Assembly (NCBI GenBank): GCA_036496605.1
Contig: DASXKV010000018.1
Coordinates: forward strand, 62,001 to 126,000
DNA length: 64,000 nt
Direction: 5' to 3'
Source: Gemmatimonadaceae bacterium
Lineage (GTDB): Bacteria > Gemmatimonadota > Gemmatimonadetes > Gemmatimonadales > Gemmatimonadaceae
Under the pieces are notes generated by a model, which was not told the origin of the DNA, did not search any database, and worked only from the letters and a program-made list of their open reading frames with translations. Below, piece by piece: positions 24,140-34,073 of this stretch (position 1 is the first letter of the stretch; every line of letters starts with the position of its first letter). A program made the position numbers and the translations under genes.

Positions 24140-25606
24140 TTACGGATTGCGGTCGAGGCACCCGTGGAAATTCGGGTTGTTGTTCTCCTCGTCCTTCGGC
24201 ACCGGCAGGTTTACGTCCGTGCCGTACGTTCCACCACGATAGTGGGTCCCCGCCGGGAACGAGTTCCCAACGTTGTACCACGTCTTGTAGGGATCCTGCC
24301 TGACGAGTCGGCGCAGATCGCCCAACCGCTCGCCGCGGCTGAACGTCCAGAATGCTTTCTCGCGGAACAGCTGCGCAACGCGCGCGCTGTCGGTTCCCGG
24401 ATCGGTAAGCGCCGGAAGCGCGTTGGCCGCCACCGTCACCGTGCCGAGCGTCTGGGCCGCCGCGCGCAGCCCGTTCAGGGTCGCCAACGTTCCCGTCGTC
24501 GCCGTTGCGTAATTACCAGACAGGAACGCCGCCTCGGCCTCGATCAGTCGAGCATCGATGCCATTGGTCACGTCGACCGGCGTCTCCTGACCCCAGATCG
24601 ACGTCGTGCGCGAGAACGTCAGACCGTCCTGCGACTTCGTCGTGTCCTTGCCGTTCGTGCTGATCGTGTACTTCGACGGCACGCGCGGATCTTTCGATGA
24701 GAAGAACGGAGTCTGCCCCGTGACGAGAATGTCGTGCGCGTTTCCCTCGAGGCTGTCGCCGACGTTGTACCGACGACCGCTGTTCGGCTGGCCCCAGATC
24801 GCGTTGCTTCCCGAGCTCGCCGCGTACGTGTGCTGGTACTTGAACGACGTCGGAATGCCGTTCATAAGCGCCGCCGCCGCAGCGACGTTTGCCGCGCCGC
24901 CGAGGCCTAACAAGGCGCGAGCTTTCGTGATCTTGATTGCGCGGCCGACATCGCTCGCGGTGTCCGCGACGGCCAGCAGCTTGTATCCCGAGTCCAGCGT
25001 CGAGATTGCCGTCGTGAAGATCGCAGAAACCGGCTGCGGCGTGCCGTAAACGATCGTCGTCGGCGAGGTCGCCGTCGACGCGTCGCTCAACGGAATGCCG
25101 TTGCAGAAGTCCGACGCGAGCTGCATTTCCGCATTCCCACGTGCGAGATACAGCTCGGCGATCTGCACCGTCTGCGTCGGATTCCACTTCACCATCGCCG
25201 GCAGCGCCTGATCTACTGCTGTACGGACGCGCTCCAACTTGCGGAAGTCGAACGTCACCGTGGCGTTATTGAGCTGAACTCGGCGCTCGTCGAGCTCGTC
25301 GTTCTGCACGAAGGTGGACGACGTACCCCACTCGTCGGCGAGCAAGCCGCCGGTGAGCCAGGTGCTTTCCTGTCCGTTCGTGTTGTCACCACCCGTCGCG
25401 AAGCGCCAGCGCTGGAGCGCGCCAATGCGCAACGCGTTCGCGCCTTCGGGCGAGTCGAGATCTGACGGCGAGATCAGATCTGGGTCGGTTGCCTGGAGGA
25501 GGCTATCGGTGCACGCCGTCGCGCCGAGTGCAACCAGAGTCGCGAACGACCCGAGCAACACCAGCGCGCGCGTCCGCGCAATGCCTCGTAGTCTCGATAT
25601 ATGCAT
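24140..25606 (-). CDS. SusD/RagB-like lipoprotein
   Basis: A 488-residue protein with a signal ending LVALGATAC (lipid-modified Cys) followed by TDSLLQATDPDLISPSDLDSPEGANALR. The family's helical repeats are visible, with the C-terminal signature VAQLFREKAFWTFSRGERLGDLRRLVRQ. It starts 10 nt after the receptor stop, making a two-gene SusCD operon on the minus strand. It should bind the nutrient at the surface and pass it to the barrel. Substrate unknown. It is closed by the terminator at 24082-24116. Confidence 0.87.
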   Translation of the reverse strand: MHISRLRGIARTRALVLLGSFATLVALGATACTDSLLQATDPDLISPSDLDSPEGANALRIGALQRWRFATGGDNTNGQESTWLTGGLLADEWGTSSTFVQNDELDERRVQLNNATVTFDFRKLERVRTAVDQALPAMVKWNPTQTVQIAELYLARGNAEMQLASDFCNGIPLSDASTATSPTTIVYGTPQPVSAIFTTAISTLDSGYKLLAVADTASDVGRAIKITKARALLGLGGAANVAAAAALMNGIPTSFKYQHTYAASSGSNAIWGQPNSGRRYNVGDSLEGNAHDILVTGQTPFFSSKDPRVPSKYTISTNGKDTTKSQDGLTFSRTTSIWGQETPVDVTNGIDARLIEAEAAFLSGNYATATTGTLATLNGLRAAAQTLGTVTVAANALPALTDPGTDSARVAQLFREKAFWTFSRGERLGDLRRLVRQDPYKTWYNVGNSFPAGTHYRGGTYGTDVNLPVPKDEENNNPNFHGCLDRNP

Positions 25607-25616
25607 TTATGAATTC

Positions 25617-28600
25617 TCAGAAGCCGAGGTTGAAGCGAACCGTGTAGTACGTCGGGATACCGAGCGTCTGGAACTCCTCGCCCGGGGCGTTGGGCGAATC
25701 GCCGGCAAGACGATCGATTTCCGGATCGATGCCGCGATACTTCGTCCACAGGTGCAGGTTTCGCGCGGCGAAGTTGAGCGACGCGGACCGTGAGCGCAGA
25801 TACTTGCCGGCCCACACGTCAGGCAGATTCCACGTCGCCGTGAACTCACGCCACCGAATGAAGGAGGCGGGCTGGAAGAAGCCATCCAGCGTCTTCGACG
25901 GATCGTCGCGCGTGGCCACGACCATCGCCTGCTCCTCGAGCGACGCGCGCGGAACGAGCTTCCCGTTCACGACGTCTGCGTTCATCAAGCCGTCGCAGTT
26001 CTGGCGGCTGACGCAACGGATGCGCTCCGTGTTGTTGTACCACTTGTAACCACCCTTGTAGTCGAACAGCGACGCAAAGCGCAGGCGGTGACCAAAGAGG
26101 TCGATGCCCGGCTGGAGCGACGTGAGGTATCGCGGCGAGGAATAGCCGCGGAAGATCGGCTGCGAGCCGACGAACACCTCGTTCAGATTCGGATCGTCGC
26201 TGTGGACGAGCACACCGTCTCCGTTCTTGTCCTGCCAGCCAGTGATCGGCTGCGCCCAGAAGCCGAAGAGCGGATACCCGGCAACCGCGCGCCAGGTCGT
26301 GTTGATCTGCGGCGGCACTGGGCCAAGGCTCACCAGCTTGTTGTCGTTGATCGAGCCGCTGAGCGTGACGTCGAACGCGATGCGACGCGTGTCAAAGATC
26401 TGCGCGTTGAGCGCGAGCTCTTCACCCGCGTTCTTGACCGAACCGATGTTCTCCTTGACGGTGTTCGCGGCGCCCGCGGACGGGGCGACGATCGCGTCGA
26501 TGAGTGCATCCTTGGTCAGCTTGCTGTAGTACGTGAGCTCGGCGTGGAGGCGATGACCGATCAAGTCGGCATCGAAGCCACCCTCGAACTCGGTCGTGCG
26601 CTCCGGCTTGAGGTTCGGATTGCCAAGCGCGGTGAAGGTCGCACCGGCGATGTCCGTCTGCTTCAGGTTTCCGGTGACGCCGCTGAAATAACGGAGCGCA
26701 TCGTTCGATCCGGGCTGCACACCCGCGGCGCCGTACGCGGCGCGGAAGCGGAACTGATCCAGCCAGTGCGGCTTCGGGAAGAACGGCTCGTCCGAGGCCA
26801 GCCAGGAAACGCTCGCTTTCGGATAGAACACGCGCTGGAACTTCGTACCGAAGGCGCTGTTCTGGTCCGAGCGCACGGCGCCGGTCACGAACAGACGGTC
26901 GCGGAAACCAACTTGCTGTTCGACGAACACGCCGAAAGTTTTCGTCAGCGTCGTCGCCTCAGTCGCCGACTGCACGGCGCCCGAGTTGGGTGTCTGCGTG
27001 CCTGGGCTGAGCTGACTGCCAAACGCATCGTTCTGGTCGAGCTGATAGTTGACGAACTGTGCGCCGAACGTGGTCCGCGAGTTCAGCGTCGGCCTCGGAT
27101 TGAACGTCTCCGTGCTGCCGAGGTCGAACGAGAAGTTCCGGAGACCGGTGCGGTTGTCGTCCTTGAAGCCGAGGCGATACGTCGAGCTCACCGGTGGACC
27201 CTGGCCGTTGCGGTTCAGGTTCAGGTCGACGCGACTTGTGTAATCGAGACCGATGTTCGCGCGATTCTGCATCCAGCTGAATGGACGCCAGTTGGCGTTG
27301 CCGCTCGTGATGATGCGGTTGAGCCGCTGCTCGTTGAGCTCCTGGAAGGTGTAGCCAGGAGTCCACGCACGGTAACCGTGAAGTGGCGTGCCGAGACCGC
27401 TGACGGTTCCGTTGTTCACGTACCCCGCGCCACCGAAGATCTGCGACCCGATGCCCGCCGTCGCGTTCGACTCGGTTGCATAACGAGTATTGACGTGGAT
27501 CAGGTTACCGGTGAAGCCGAGGTCGAGCTTCGGCGAGACGGAGGTGTTGAGGTTCGACCTGAAGCTGTACTTGTACTGATCGTTAGGCCGCTGAACGTTG
27601 TCGGGCACGACGGTGCCGACGCTGTCGAAGCGCTGCCGCTCGAAATCGGGAAGCTTGAGCACGCCCATCTCGTCTTCGCGCTCACCCGAAACGAAGTAGC
27701 GGAGCGACTCCGAGCCGCCCTGCACGTTCGCGCCGAACTTGCTGCGGTGACCGACACCAATCGGTGTCGCGCTCGCATCGTGGAATGGGCTGTACTGCCT
27801 GAGGCTGTCGGGGATGCATGCGCCGGAAGCCACCACCGGCATCGAGCACTCCTTGTATGGGAAGGGCGCGGTTGCAGTCGGAGAGTGACCGGCGATCGTG
27901 TAGTTGTACGGATAGTCGCTGTTGTCCTGCAGCAGGCCGCCCTCGGCCCAGCCATTCCATCGCGCGGCGCCGGCGCGACCCTTCTTCGTCGTGATGACGA
28001 TGACGCCGTTGGCCGCATCGGTGCCGTACAACGTCGCCGCTGACGGGCCCTTCACGATCTCGATGTTCTCGATCTCGTCGGGGTTGATGTCGTTGGCGCG
28101 GTTCGGTGTCGCACCCCCTGTGAACAACGCCGTCGAGCTGGTGTTGCTCGTCATGCGGATGCCATCGATGATATAGATCGGATCGTTCGAGAGGCTGAGC
28201 GAGTTGTTGCCGCGGATACGCACGCGACCGCCGCCACCGACCTGCGATCCACCCGTGACCTGGACGCCCGGCGTACGAGCCGCGAGCACGTCCTGCACGT
28301 TGCTGATCGGCGACGTCTCCATGACCTTCGCCGCGTCGATGCTGCCGATGGCGTTGCCCAATTCCGAACGCCGCTGGTCGCCGGTCGCCGTCGTGACAAC
28401 TTCGGTGAGCTTGACAACGACAGGAACCATCGCGAAGTCGAGCGTCGCGGCCTCCGTGCCGCTTACCTGGACTGGCTTCTTCTGCTCTTCATAGCCAACG
28501 CGGAGCACGCGGACCGTGTAGCTGCCCGCCGGTACGTTGCGGATGTTGTAACGTCCGTCCTGTCCAGCCGTCGCGAACAGGCTCGTGCCGACGAGCACGA

Positions 28601-28760
28601 CGCGCGACTCTTGGAGCGGTTCACCACTGCCCGTCGCGGTGACGCGTCCGGTGATACTGGCCTGCTGTGCCTGTGCGACAGCGGCGCTGGCGGCGAGCAC
28701 TCCTAATGGAAGTGCACACCACGCCAGAAGCCGCCTCGCGACCGTGCGTGGAAGACCCAT
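25617..28760 (-). CDS. SusC/RagA-type TonB-dependent receptor
   Basis: A 1047-residue outer-membrane receptor. The signal peptide ends near AAVAQAQQ. A carboxypeptidase-regulatory-like domain follows (SITGRVTATGSGEPLQESRVVLVGT..., about 33-115). The plug has VAARTPGVQVTGGSQVGGGGRVRIRGNNSLS, a SusC-type IYIIDGIRM segment and KGPSAATLYGTDAANGVIVITTKKG. The barrel ends in YYTVRFNLGF. It is paired with the SusD-like lipoprotein immediately downstream. The 126-nt leader contains a short palindrome (28824-28841). Only one exact CGTTAGGC copy lies in this 3.1-kb gene. Confidence 0.93.
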   Translation of the reverse strand: MGLPRTVARRLLAWCALPLGVLAASAAVAQAQQASITGRVTATGSGEPLQESRVVLVGTSLFATAGQDGRYNIRNVPAGSYTVRVLRVGYEEQKKPVQVSGTEAATLDFAMVPVVVKLTEVVTTATGDQRRSELGNAIGSIDAAKVMETSPISNVQDVLAARTPGVQVTGGSQVGGGGRVRIRGNNSLSLSNDPIYIIDGIRMTSNTSSTALFTGGATPNRANDINPDEIENIEIVKGPSAATLYGTDAANGVIVITTKKGRAGAARWNGWAEGGLLQDNSDYPYNYTIAGHSPTATAPFPYKECSMPVVASGACIPDSLRQYSPFHDASATPIGVGHRSKFGANVQGGSESLRYFVSGEREDEMGVLKLPDFERQRFDSVGTVVPDNVQRPNDQYKYSFRSNLNTSVSPKLDLGFTGNLIHVNTRYATESNATAGIGSQIFGGAGYVNNGTVSGLGTPLHGYRAWTPGYTFQELNEQRLNRIITSGNANWRPFSWMQNRANIGLDYTSRVDLNLNRNGQGPPVSSTYRLGFKDDNRTGLRNFSFDLGSTETFNPRPTLNSRTTFGAQFVNYQLDQNDAFGSQLSPGTQTPNSGAVQSATEATTLTKTFGVFVEQQVGFRDRLFVTGAVRSDQNSAFGTKFQRVFYPKASVSWLASDEPFFPKPHWLDQFRFRAAYGAAGVQPGSNDALRYFSGVTGNLKQTDIAGATFTALGNPNLKPERTTEFEGGFDADLIGHRLHAELTYYSKLTKDALIDAIVAPSAGAANTVKENIGSVKNAGEELALNAQIFDTRRIAFDVTLSGSINDNKLVSLGPVPPQINTTWRAVAGYPLFGFWAQPITGWQDKNGDGVLVHSDDPNLNEVFVGSQPIFRGYSSPRYLTSLQPGIDLFGHRLRFASLFDYKGGYKWYNNTERIRCVSRQNCDGLMNADVVNGKLVPRASLEEQAMVVATRDDPSKTLDGFFQPASFIRWREFTATWNLPDVWAGKYLRSRSASLNFAARNLHLWTKYRGIDPEIDRLAGDSPNAPGEEFQTLGIPTYYTVRFNLGF

Positions 28761-28823
28761 AACGCTGACCTGTGAGGAGGGTGGGGAAGTGTTGCAGGGA
28801 CTAAACGACAGTGACGAGATGCA

Positions 28824-28921
28824 CCGGTGTGGTCACACCGGGAACCCGAGGTGAAACTCAGCCTAGCGAGTCGGGGGTCACTGCAGTTCCGGCAATTTAG
28901 TCTGCGACCGCGTTATGTGAA
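28824..28921 (-). promoter_or_regulatory. Candidate promoter and leader palindrome of the second SusCD operon
   Basis: On the minus strand, TTCACA (28921-28916), 16 nt, then TAAATT (28899-28894) is a reasonable promoter. Downstream, inside the predicted leader, CCGGTGTG and CACACCGG (28824-28841) form a perfect palindrome about 65 nt before the start codon. It could be an operator or an RNA hairpin. No known riboswitch pattern is evident. Confidence 0.35.
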
Positions 28922-29143
28922 GCGGGCGTAACTAGATGCCAAACGACACTTATCGGGGCCAATATCCCTCCAGCGTTTGACGAGGCGTTAATTGTAAGAA
29001 AACTTCCAAGCTTTGCTGGGCGCCTAGCAACGGGCAACTCGTTGAGCACCTTGCGAGTCACAATTCTCGTTGGCGCTTATTTCAACACGGATCGAACGAT
29101 CAGCAATCCGGCCGCCAAACGATTCGTTCCAACCCATCGGTTA

Positions 29144-29309
29144 ATGGTTGTTGGTGGTTAGTGGCGGGGAAAGGACGACGGTGGGTTGATGGTTGTTGGT
29201 GATTGGTGGCGTGGAAAAGGAAGGCCGGCGAACTAGGCTCGCCGGCGCATCCACAGATACGAACAACCAATAACGAACAACCAACCACCAACAACTAATC
29301 ACCACTAAC
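29144..29309. repeat. Iterated GGTTGTTGGTG words and their inverse
   Basis: ATGGTTGTTGGTG begins copies at 29144 and 29189, each followed by a TTAGTGG- or TTGGTGG-like tail and GGAAAGG/GGAAAAGG. From about 29262 to 29309 the complementary words (AACAACCAA, CCAACCACCAACAAC, AATCACCACTAAC) follow, so the block can fold on itself. It occupies the right part of the 560-nt gap 28761-29320. The left part holds the operon leader described above and nothing else I can name. Confidence 0.6.
29224..29246 (-). terminator. Hairpin after the metalloprotease gene
   Basis: GCCGGCGA (29224-29231) pairs with TCGCCGGC (29239-29246) over a 7-nt loop. On the minus strand the hairpin is followed by CTTCCTTTTCC, 75 nt past the stop of the metalloprotease gene. 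It fits a terminator with a broken T-run and sits inside the iterated-word block. Confidence 0.5.
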
Positions 29310-29320
29310 AGCCGCCAACC

Positions 29321-31945
29321 TCATTTCTTCGGCTCGAGAATCTCGGAGATCCGGTGGTCCGCTCCCGAGAGATGGAGCTGCGTCTCACGGTCCGCGGCGC
29401 GCGGTATCGCTCGGCGAATCTCCGCCTGGAGAGTGACGAGCTCGCCACGAAGCTCTGATTTAGCGTCCTCTGATAGCGGCGCCTGTGGCGCGCCAAAGTT
29501 GAAGCCGCCGCCTTGAACGGGCGTCGCCACCGTGATCGGAGTCAGCTTCCGATCGATGAGCGACAGATAATCGTTCTGCAGTTGGCGTCGGTAGGCATCG
29601 ACTTTTGGGGAGGCTTCCGCTACCTCGCTCCACACACCCTTACGAAGATCGTCGAGCATGTCGGCCAACGAGTAGACGTCGCCGCCGCTCTTTGCGAGCG
29701 CCTCCTCCTCGAGCAATCGGTTCATGCGGCCATCGTTGAGCACGGCATTGAGGACGCGATTCTGTGCGCCGCCAATCCGTCCAAGCATTCCCTCTGCCTC
29801 GATGCGAGACGCGATGTCCGGTCGAATGAGATAGGCCGGTGTCTTGAAAACCTCATCATTGAGGAAGCGCATCGCCTCTGCCTGGCGAGCGCGCGAGAGC
29901 GCCGTGTACACCGCGCCCGGCTGGCTACCGGACTTGTACTGCACCGTGCCGCCCCCGATGATCGTGACCACATGTCCCGCCTCGGTGGCCCACTGCCCAA
30001 CGGTGCGATCGTACAGCTCCTTCAATAGCTCGTTGTCCTCGTCGGGCCGCGTCCCGGCGCTCGGGATGTAGCCGACCACCCGCGCGATGTTCTTGAAGCC
30101 GAGCCGCGTCGATTTCACTGGATCGGCGTCGCCGACTGCCTCGTTGAGCGTTCCATACTGGCCAAATGCGTTGTTGCCCGAGAAGCGGTACCACGGAATG
30201 GTGTCCTGCATCCGCGTCCACTGCTCGAGCGTCGCGCGCTCATCATCGGGCGACTGAGTCTCGGTGGGTATCTCTTTATAACCCCACATGATCGTGTACT
30301 TGTCCCACGGTCCTACCCGCGGCGTAATGTCGCTCAGCGCGAGCTTGTCCTCCGGCTGCGCGACATAGTTCATGCGCGAGTAGTCCATGATGCTCGGGCT
30401 GTGTCCCATTTTGTGCACCCACGTAGGGCTGCGCACACTATCAGCTGGATATGTGGAGCTGCCGATCTGGTCGTGCTGGAGGCCTATCGTATGCCCGATC
30501 TCGTGGGCGACGCCCCACTCGAGCAGCTTGCCCATCAAGGAGTCGGGGAAGGGAATCGTGCGCGCCCGCGGATCGACCTGAGCCGCTTGCGTGAAGTACC
30601 ACGCCTGCATCAACGCGATGAGGTTGTGGAAGATTCGCGACGAGCCGTTGAGGATCTCACCGGTCCGCGGATCGCTCACGTGTGGGCCGACCGAATTCTC
30701 GACCGTCGAAGGGAGCCAGCGAACCATCGTGTGCCGAATGTCTTCGGGCGACCAATCGGGATCGTTCGCGGGCACTTCGCCTGGAATGATGCCATCCTTG
30801 AAGCCCGCGGCCTCGAACGCCGGCTGCCAGTCGAGAATTGCCTGACGAATGTATGGCTGCCACTGCTTCGGTGTGGCCGGATCGACATAGTAGACGATCG
30901 GCTTCTTCGGGTAGCAGAGATTCCCCTCGCGCCGATTGGAGCACTCGAGCCGCCAGCGCGTGATGAACTCCTTTGTGACGGCGCGCTGATCGCGCGTGCC
31001 GAAGTCCACGGTTCGCACGTTGAAGAAGCCGATGCGTTCGTCGGCCCGCCGCGGCATCATCGGCTGCTCCGGAAGCCTAACGATGCTCCAGTGCGCCACC
31101 ACGCTCTGCGCCTGCTGCGCCCCGGCGGCTGCACCGCCGCCACCACCACCGCCGCGGCCTGCTGTCGCCGCTGCCCCGGGCACGCCGGTCTGCGTCGCCT
31201 CGATCTCGACGTTGTCAGGGAACGCCATCGCGTGCTCGATGTACGACCGCGTCGCGTCGATGTTCCCACGAATCGCTGCGACTTCGGGGACATTTGTCGT
31301 GAAGAGACGCGTCACGTCAATTACTGCGGAGCTATCAGGCCCGTAAGCCTCCACGTTCACGACCGCGATGATCGGCCCGTAGTTCGAGTGCTCGACCGCC
31401 CGGTAAACGCTGAGCGTCGTGTCGGCGGTGATCGAGAACGATGGCGAGCGGAGGATCACGCGATTGCCATTTCGCTCCCATCGCAGCGTGCGCTCGCCGA
31501 ACTCGTCGCCCGCGTACTCACCGAAGCCGCCGCCCGCGCCACCGCCGCCACCGTTTCGTCCTTGCGGCTGCGGCGCGGCGGCGAAGGCATACCGTCCAAC
31601 GAGCAGCTCGTCCCTGCCCATCTCTTTCTCCGGAATCTCGAAGTAGAGTCGGTCGCCGACGCGATGGACGGCGAACATTCCGCGCCGGGTGATCGCCTCA
31701 CGCGTGATGACGCGGTTGTACGGACGCGGACGCGCCGCGGCGAGACCCAAGCCGGCAGCACCGCCGCCGGCACCACCAGCGCCGCGTTCCGCCTGCGAAT
31801 CTGAAGGTGTTGTGGGTGAGGCCGTTCCGCGGTTAGGCGACTGTGTTGGACTTTGAACGGGCGACGGCTGCGTCGCCGGCGGTGCTTTCGAGCAGCCGGC
31901 GACAACACCGACGGCGCTGAGGAGAATGGCGATTCGTCTGGACAT
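29321..31945 (-). CDS. Zinc-dependent metalloprotease lipoprotein (DUF4953/DUF5117/DUF5118 type)
   Basis: The product has 874 residues from ATG 31945; the frame is open 72 codons upstream but the lipoprotein signal ([19 protein letters not shown]18) fixes this start. No purine-rich ribosome site is visible before it. A low-complexity Pro/Ser/Gly linker leads into the DUF5118 and DUF5117 regions. The gluzincin/metzincin-like site is H481-E-I-G-H485-T-I-G-L-Q-H491. Then comes a Met-turn candidate [10 protein letters not shown]. Several poly-Gly loops (e.g. around residues 131-136 and 265-272) are unusual. It is predicted to be a cell-surface or periplasmic peptidase. It diverges from the PQQ-type propeller gene. 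Confidence 0.88.
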   Translation of the reverse strand: MSRRIAILLSAVGVVAGCSKAPPATQPSPVQSPTQSPNRGTASPTTPSDSQAERGAGGAGGGAAGLGLAAARPRPYNRVITREAITRRGMFAVHRVGDRLYFEIPEKEMGRDELLVGRYAFAAAPQPQGRNGGGGGAGGGFGEYAGDEFGERTLRWERNGNRVILRSPSFSITADTTLSVYRAVEHSNYGPIIAVVNVEAYGPDSSAVIDVTRLFTTNVPEVAAIRGNIDATRSYIEHAMAFPDNVEIEATQTGVPGAAATAGRGGGGGGGAAAGAQQAQSVVAHWSIVRLPEQPMMPRRADERIGFFNVRTVDFGTRDQRAVTKEFITRWRLECSNRREGNLCYPKKPIVYYVDPATPKQWQPYIRQAILDWQPAFEAAGFKDGIIPGEVPANDPDWSPEDIRHTMVRWLPSTVENSVGPHVSDPRTGEILNGSSRIFHNLIALMQAWYFTQAAQVDPRARTIPFPDSLMGKLLEWGVAHEIGHTIGLQHDQIGSSTYPADSVRSPTWVHKMGHSPSIMDYSRMNYVAQPEDKLALSDITPRVGPWDKYTIMWGYKEIPTETQSPDDERATLEQWTRMQDTIPWYRFSGNNAFGQYGTLNEAVGDADPVKSTRLGFKNIARVVGYIPSAGTRPDEDNELLKELYDRTVGQWATEAGHVVTIIGGGTVQYKSGSQPGAVYTALSRARQAEAMRFLNDEVFKTPAYLIRPDIASRIEAEGMLGRIGGAQNRVLNAVLNDGRMNRLLEEEALAKSGGDVYSLADMLDDLRKGVWSEVAEASPKVDAYRRQLQNDYLSLIDRKLTPITVATPVQGGGFNFGAPQAPLSEDAKSELRGELVTLQAEIRRAIPRAADRETQLHLSGADHRISEILEPKK

Positions 31946-32190
31946 TGGAGGTGACCACGGGAGATGAGAGGCCGCGACGCGCGGACTCTTGGCGTCGTGA
32001 TCCCGACCTGCGTCGGGAGTGCGCCATGGGATGATGACGGTAGCTCTTGGAAAGCTCAAGCTGCGGAGCGCACGCATTACCACCCCGTTCGTCCGCCTCG
32101 ACACAGAGGCGTGGATGAAATGGTGACGCGGTACAACGTTGCCTGCCGCCTCTATACGCACGCTACCCGCTTAACGCTCTGGGATCGCCC

Positions 32191-34017
32191 ATGCTCCCCA
32201 TCCGCGCACTCGGTGTCCTCGGCCTGGTCGGTTCGGCAATCGTAGTTACCGAATCCCGACGCACCCCGCCTGATTTGCCGCCGGAAACGATGTTCCGCGG
32301 CGGACCCGCGCACCACGGGGTCTACCATGGTGGTGGTCCAACTCTGCTCGGTCTCGCCTGGCGAGCCGCGACAAATGGCGATGTGGTGTCTTCGCCCGCG
32401 ATCGCGAATGGCATCGTCTACGTCGGCAGCGGAGATGGCGGCCTCTACGCTTTCGAGCTGGCGACCGGGGTGCGCCGCTGGAAGTACGACGCCGCCAGCC
32501 CGGTGAGCTCCTCACCCGCCATCGGCGGTGGTCTCGTGTACGCCGAGTCGCGCGAGGGAAGCATCTTCGCGGTCGACGCCGCCACCGGAGCGCGGCGGTG
32601 GCGCATAACGACGGGAAAGGACCTTCCCTTACCGTGGGGGCATGAAAGTGGGGATTATTTCCTGTCGTCGCCGGCGTATGTCGACGGGACGATCGTGGTG
32701 GGGGCCGGCGACGGCGGAATCTACGCGCTCGATGCAACGACGGGCCGCCGCAAGTGGCGCGCGCAGACCGAAGGTCGCGTACGCGCTTCGCCCGCGGTCG
32801 CGAACGGAAAGGTCTACGCAGGATCATACGACGGCCGCGTCTACTGCTACGACCTAACGAATGGCGCACTCCGCTGGCGCTACGAAACGCAGGGGGTGAC
32901 GCTTCAGTCCGGCTCGTATGGATTCGACCGGAGGAGCATTCAGTCGTCGCCGGCGGTCGACAACGGCGTCGTCTACGTCGGCGCCCGCGATGGATTCCTG
33001 TACGCGATCGGTGCCGATGACGGCAAGCTACGCTGGAGAGTCGATCACAAAGTCTCATGGATCATCACGTCGCCCGCAGTGAGCGAGCATGTGGTCTACG
33101 CTGGAAGTTCCGACGCGCACTTTGCCCAGGCTCTCGATTCGGCCGGCACCGAACGGTGGCGTTTCGGCGCCGACGTCCCGGTCTGGTCGTCACCGGCAGT
33201 CGCCGGTGATCTGGTCTATTTCGGCGACGCCGCTGGGCGCATCCACGCCGTCGACCGCGCGACCGGCAAGGAGCACTGGATGTTCCGCACGGGCGCAACC
33301 GTCTTTTCGTCGCCGGTGGTCGAGGGTAGTCTCGTCATCGTCGGCAGCACGGATGGCGGCGTCTATGCCCTTCGCACCGGCAACGGCCCTGCGATCAAAC
33401 GCGCGGTTTTCTTCGATAGCACATATTTCAAGGCGGCCACCGTTAGGCAGCCCGACGTCACGGCCCGTTACTTCAACAATCGCGGATATCAGACCATCGA
33501 TGCCGCCGCGCTCGAGCGCTTTCTCGCGGACCGCATCGCCGACCACGCGCCGAGCATCGTCGTCTTCGCCGTCGATCAGGCGCCCGCCTCGATCGTTGCT
33601 CGACCACTCGATCAATCGCTGCTTCGCCGGTATCTCGACGCGGGCGGCAAGGTCGTGTGGCCCGGCAAGCCGCCACTCATCTTCCCGATGGATCTTGCGA
33701 CCGGCGCCTTCCCACCGATGTCTTCCATGAACTGGGCCGCGCCTAACGACCTGCTCGGCGTGCCGCACGAGGCCGCGATCTTCGACATGCGCGGCGCGCG
33801 CGCGACGCCGGCCGGCGCCCGCATCGGGTTGCCCGTACGGTGGCACGACAACTGGTCCGTCGCCCCGGCGGGTGTGACCACCGTGCTCGGTGTCGACGAG
33901 TGGGGTCTCGCTGCCGCGTGGATCAAGCGCTACGGTGGAAAGCCGGGCACTGGATTCATCAGAGTGCCGGGCGACGACCCGATGGTGTTGTACGAGGCGG
34001 CCGAGTCGATTCAATAG
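32191..34017 (+). CDS. PQQ-type beta-propeller protein with an extra C-terminal domain
   Basis: A 608-residue exported protein. After an N-terminal hydrophobic signal it starts FRGGPAHHGVY, as in outer-membrane assembly/PQQ propellers. About seven blades follow with the repeating pattern SSPAIANGIVYVGSGDGGLYAFELATGVRRWKY (cut here by blades). From about residue 405 the sequence changes to a domain with IVVFAVDQAPASIV and RYLDAGGKVVWPG. These look like the alternating beta/alpha pieces of a glutamine-amidotransferase-like or ThuA-like fold, but no Cys-His-Glu set is obvious. The methanol-dehydrogenase Cys-Cys and metal residues are absent, so it is probably structural or binding rather than a quinoprotein dehydrogenase. 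Confidence 0.8.
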   Translation: MLPIRALGVLGLVGSAIVVTESRRTPPDLPPETMFRGGPAHHGVYHGGGPTLLGLAWRAATNGDVVSSPAIANGIVYVGSGDGGLYAFELATGVRRWKYDAASPVSSSPAIGGGLVYAESREGSIFAVDAATGARRWRITTGKDLPLPWGHESGDYFLSSPAYVDGTIVVGAGDGGIYALDATTGRRKWRAQTEGRVRASPAVANGKVYAGSYDGRVYCYDLTNGALRWRYETQGVTLQSGSYGFDRRSIQSSPAVDNGVVYVGARDGFLYAIGADDGKLRWRVDHKVSWIITSPAVSEHVVYAGSSDAHFAQALDSAGTERWRFGADVPVWSSPAVAGDLVYFGDAAGRIHAVDRATGKEHWMFRTGATVFSSPVVEGSLVIVGSTDGGVYALRTGNGPAIKRAVFFDSTYFKAATVRQPDVTARYFNNRGYQTIDAAALERFLADRIADHAPSIVVFAVDQAPASIVARPLDQSLLRRYLDAGGKVVWPGKPPLIFPMDLATGAFPPMSSMNWAAPNDLLGVPHEAAIFDMRGARATPAGARIGLPVRWHDNWSVAPAGVTTVLGVDEWGLAAAWIKRYGGKPGTGFIRVPGDDPMVLYEAAESIQ

Positions 34018-34073
34018 AGAGTCCTGGCTGCAGCTGGTGGCAGATAGGCCGCTGCTGCGCGACATTCCACTCC

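Noticed and set aside
28824-28841. Riboswitch in the leader of the second SusCD operon
   Set aside because: Only a simple palindrome is visible, with no conserved aptamer core such as a cobalamin, thiamin or SAM pattern.
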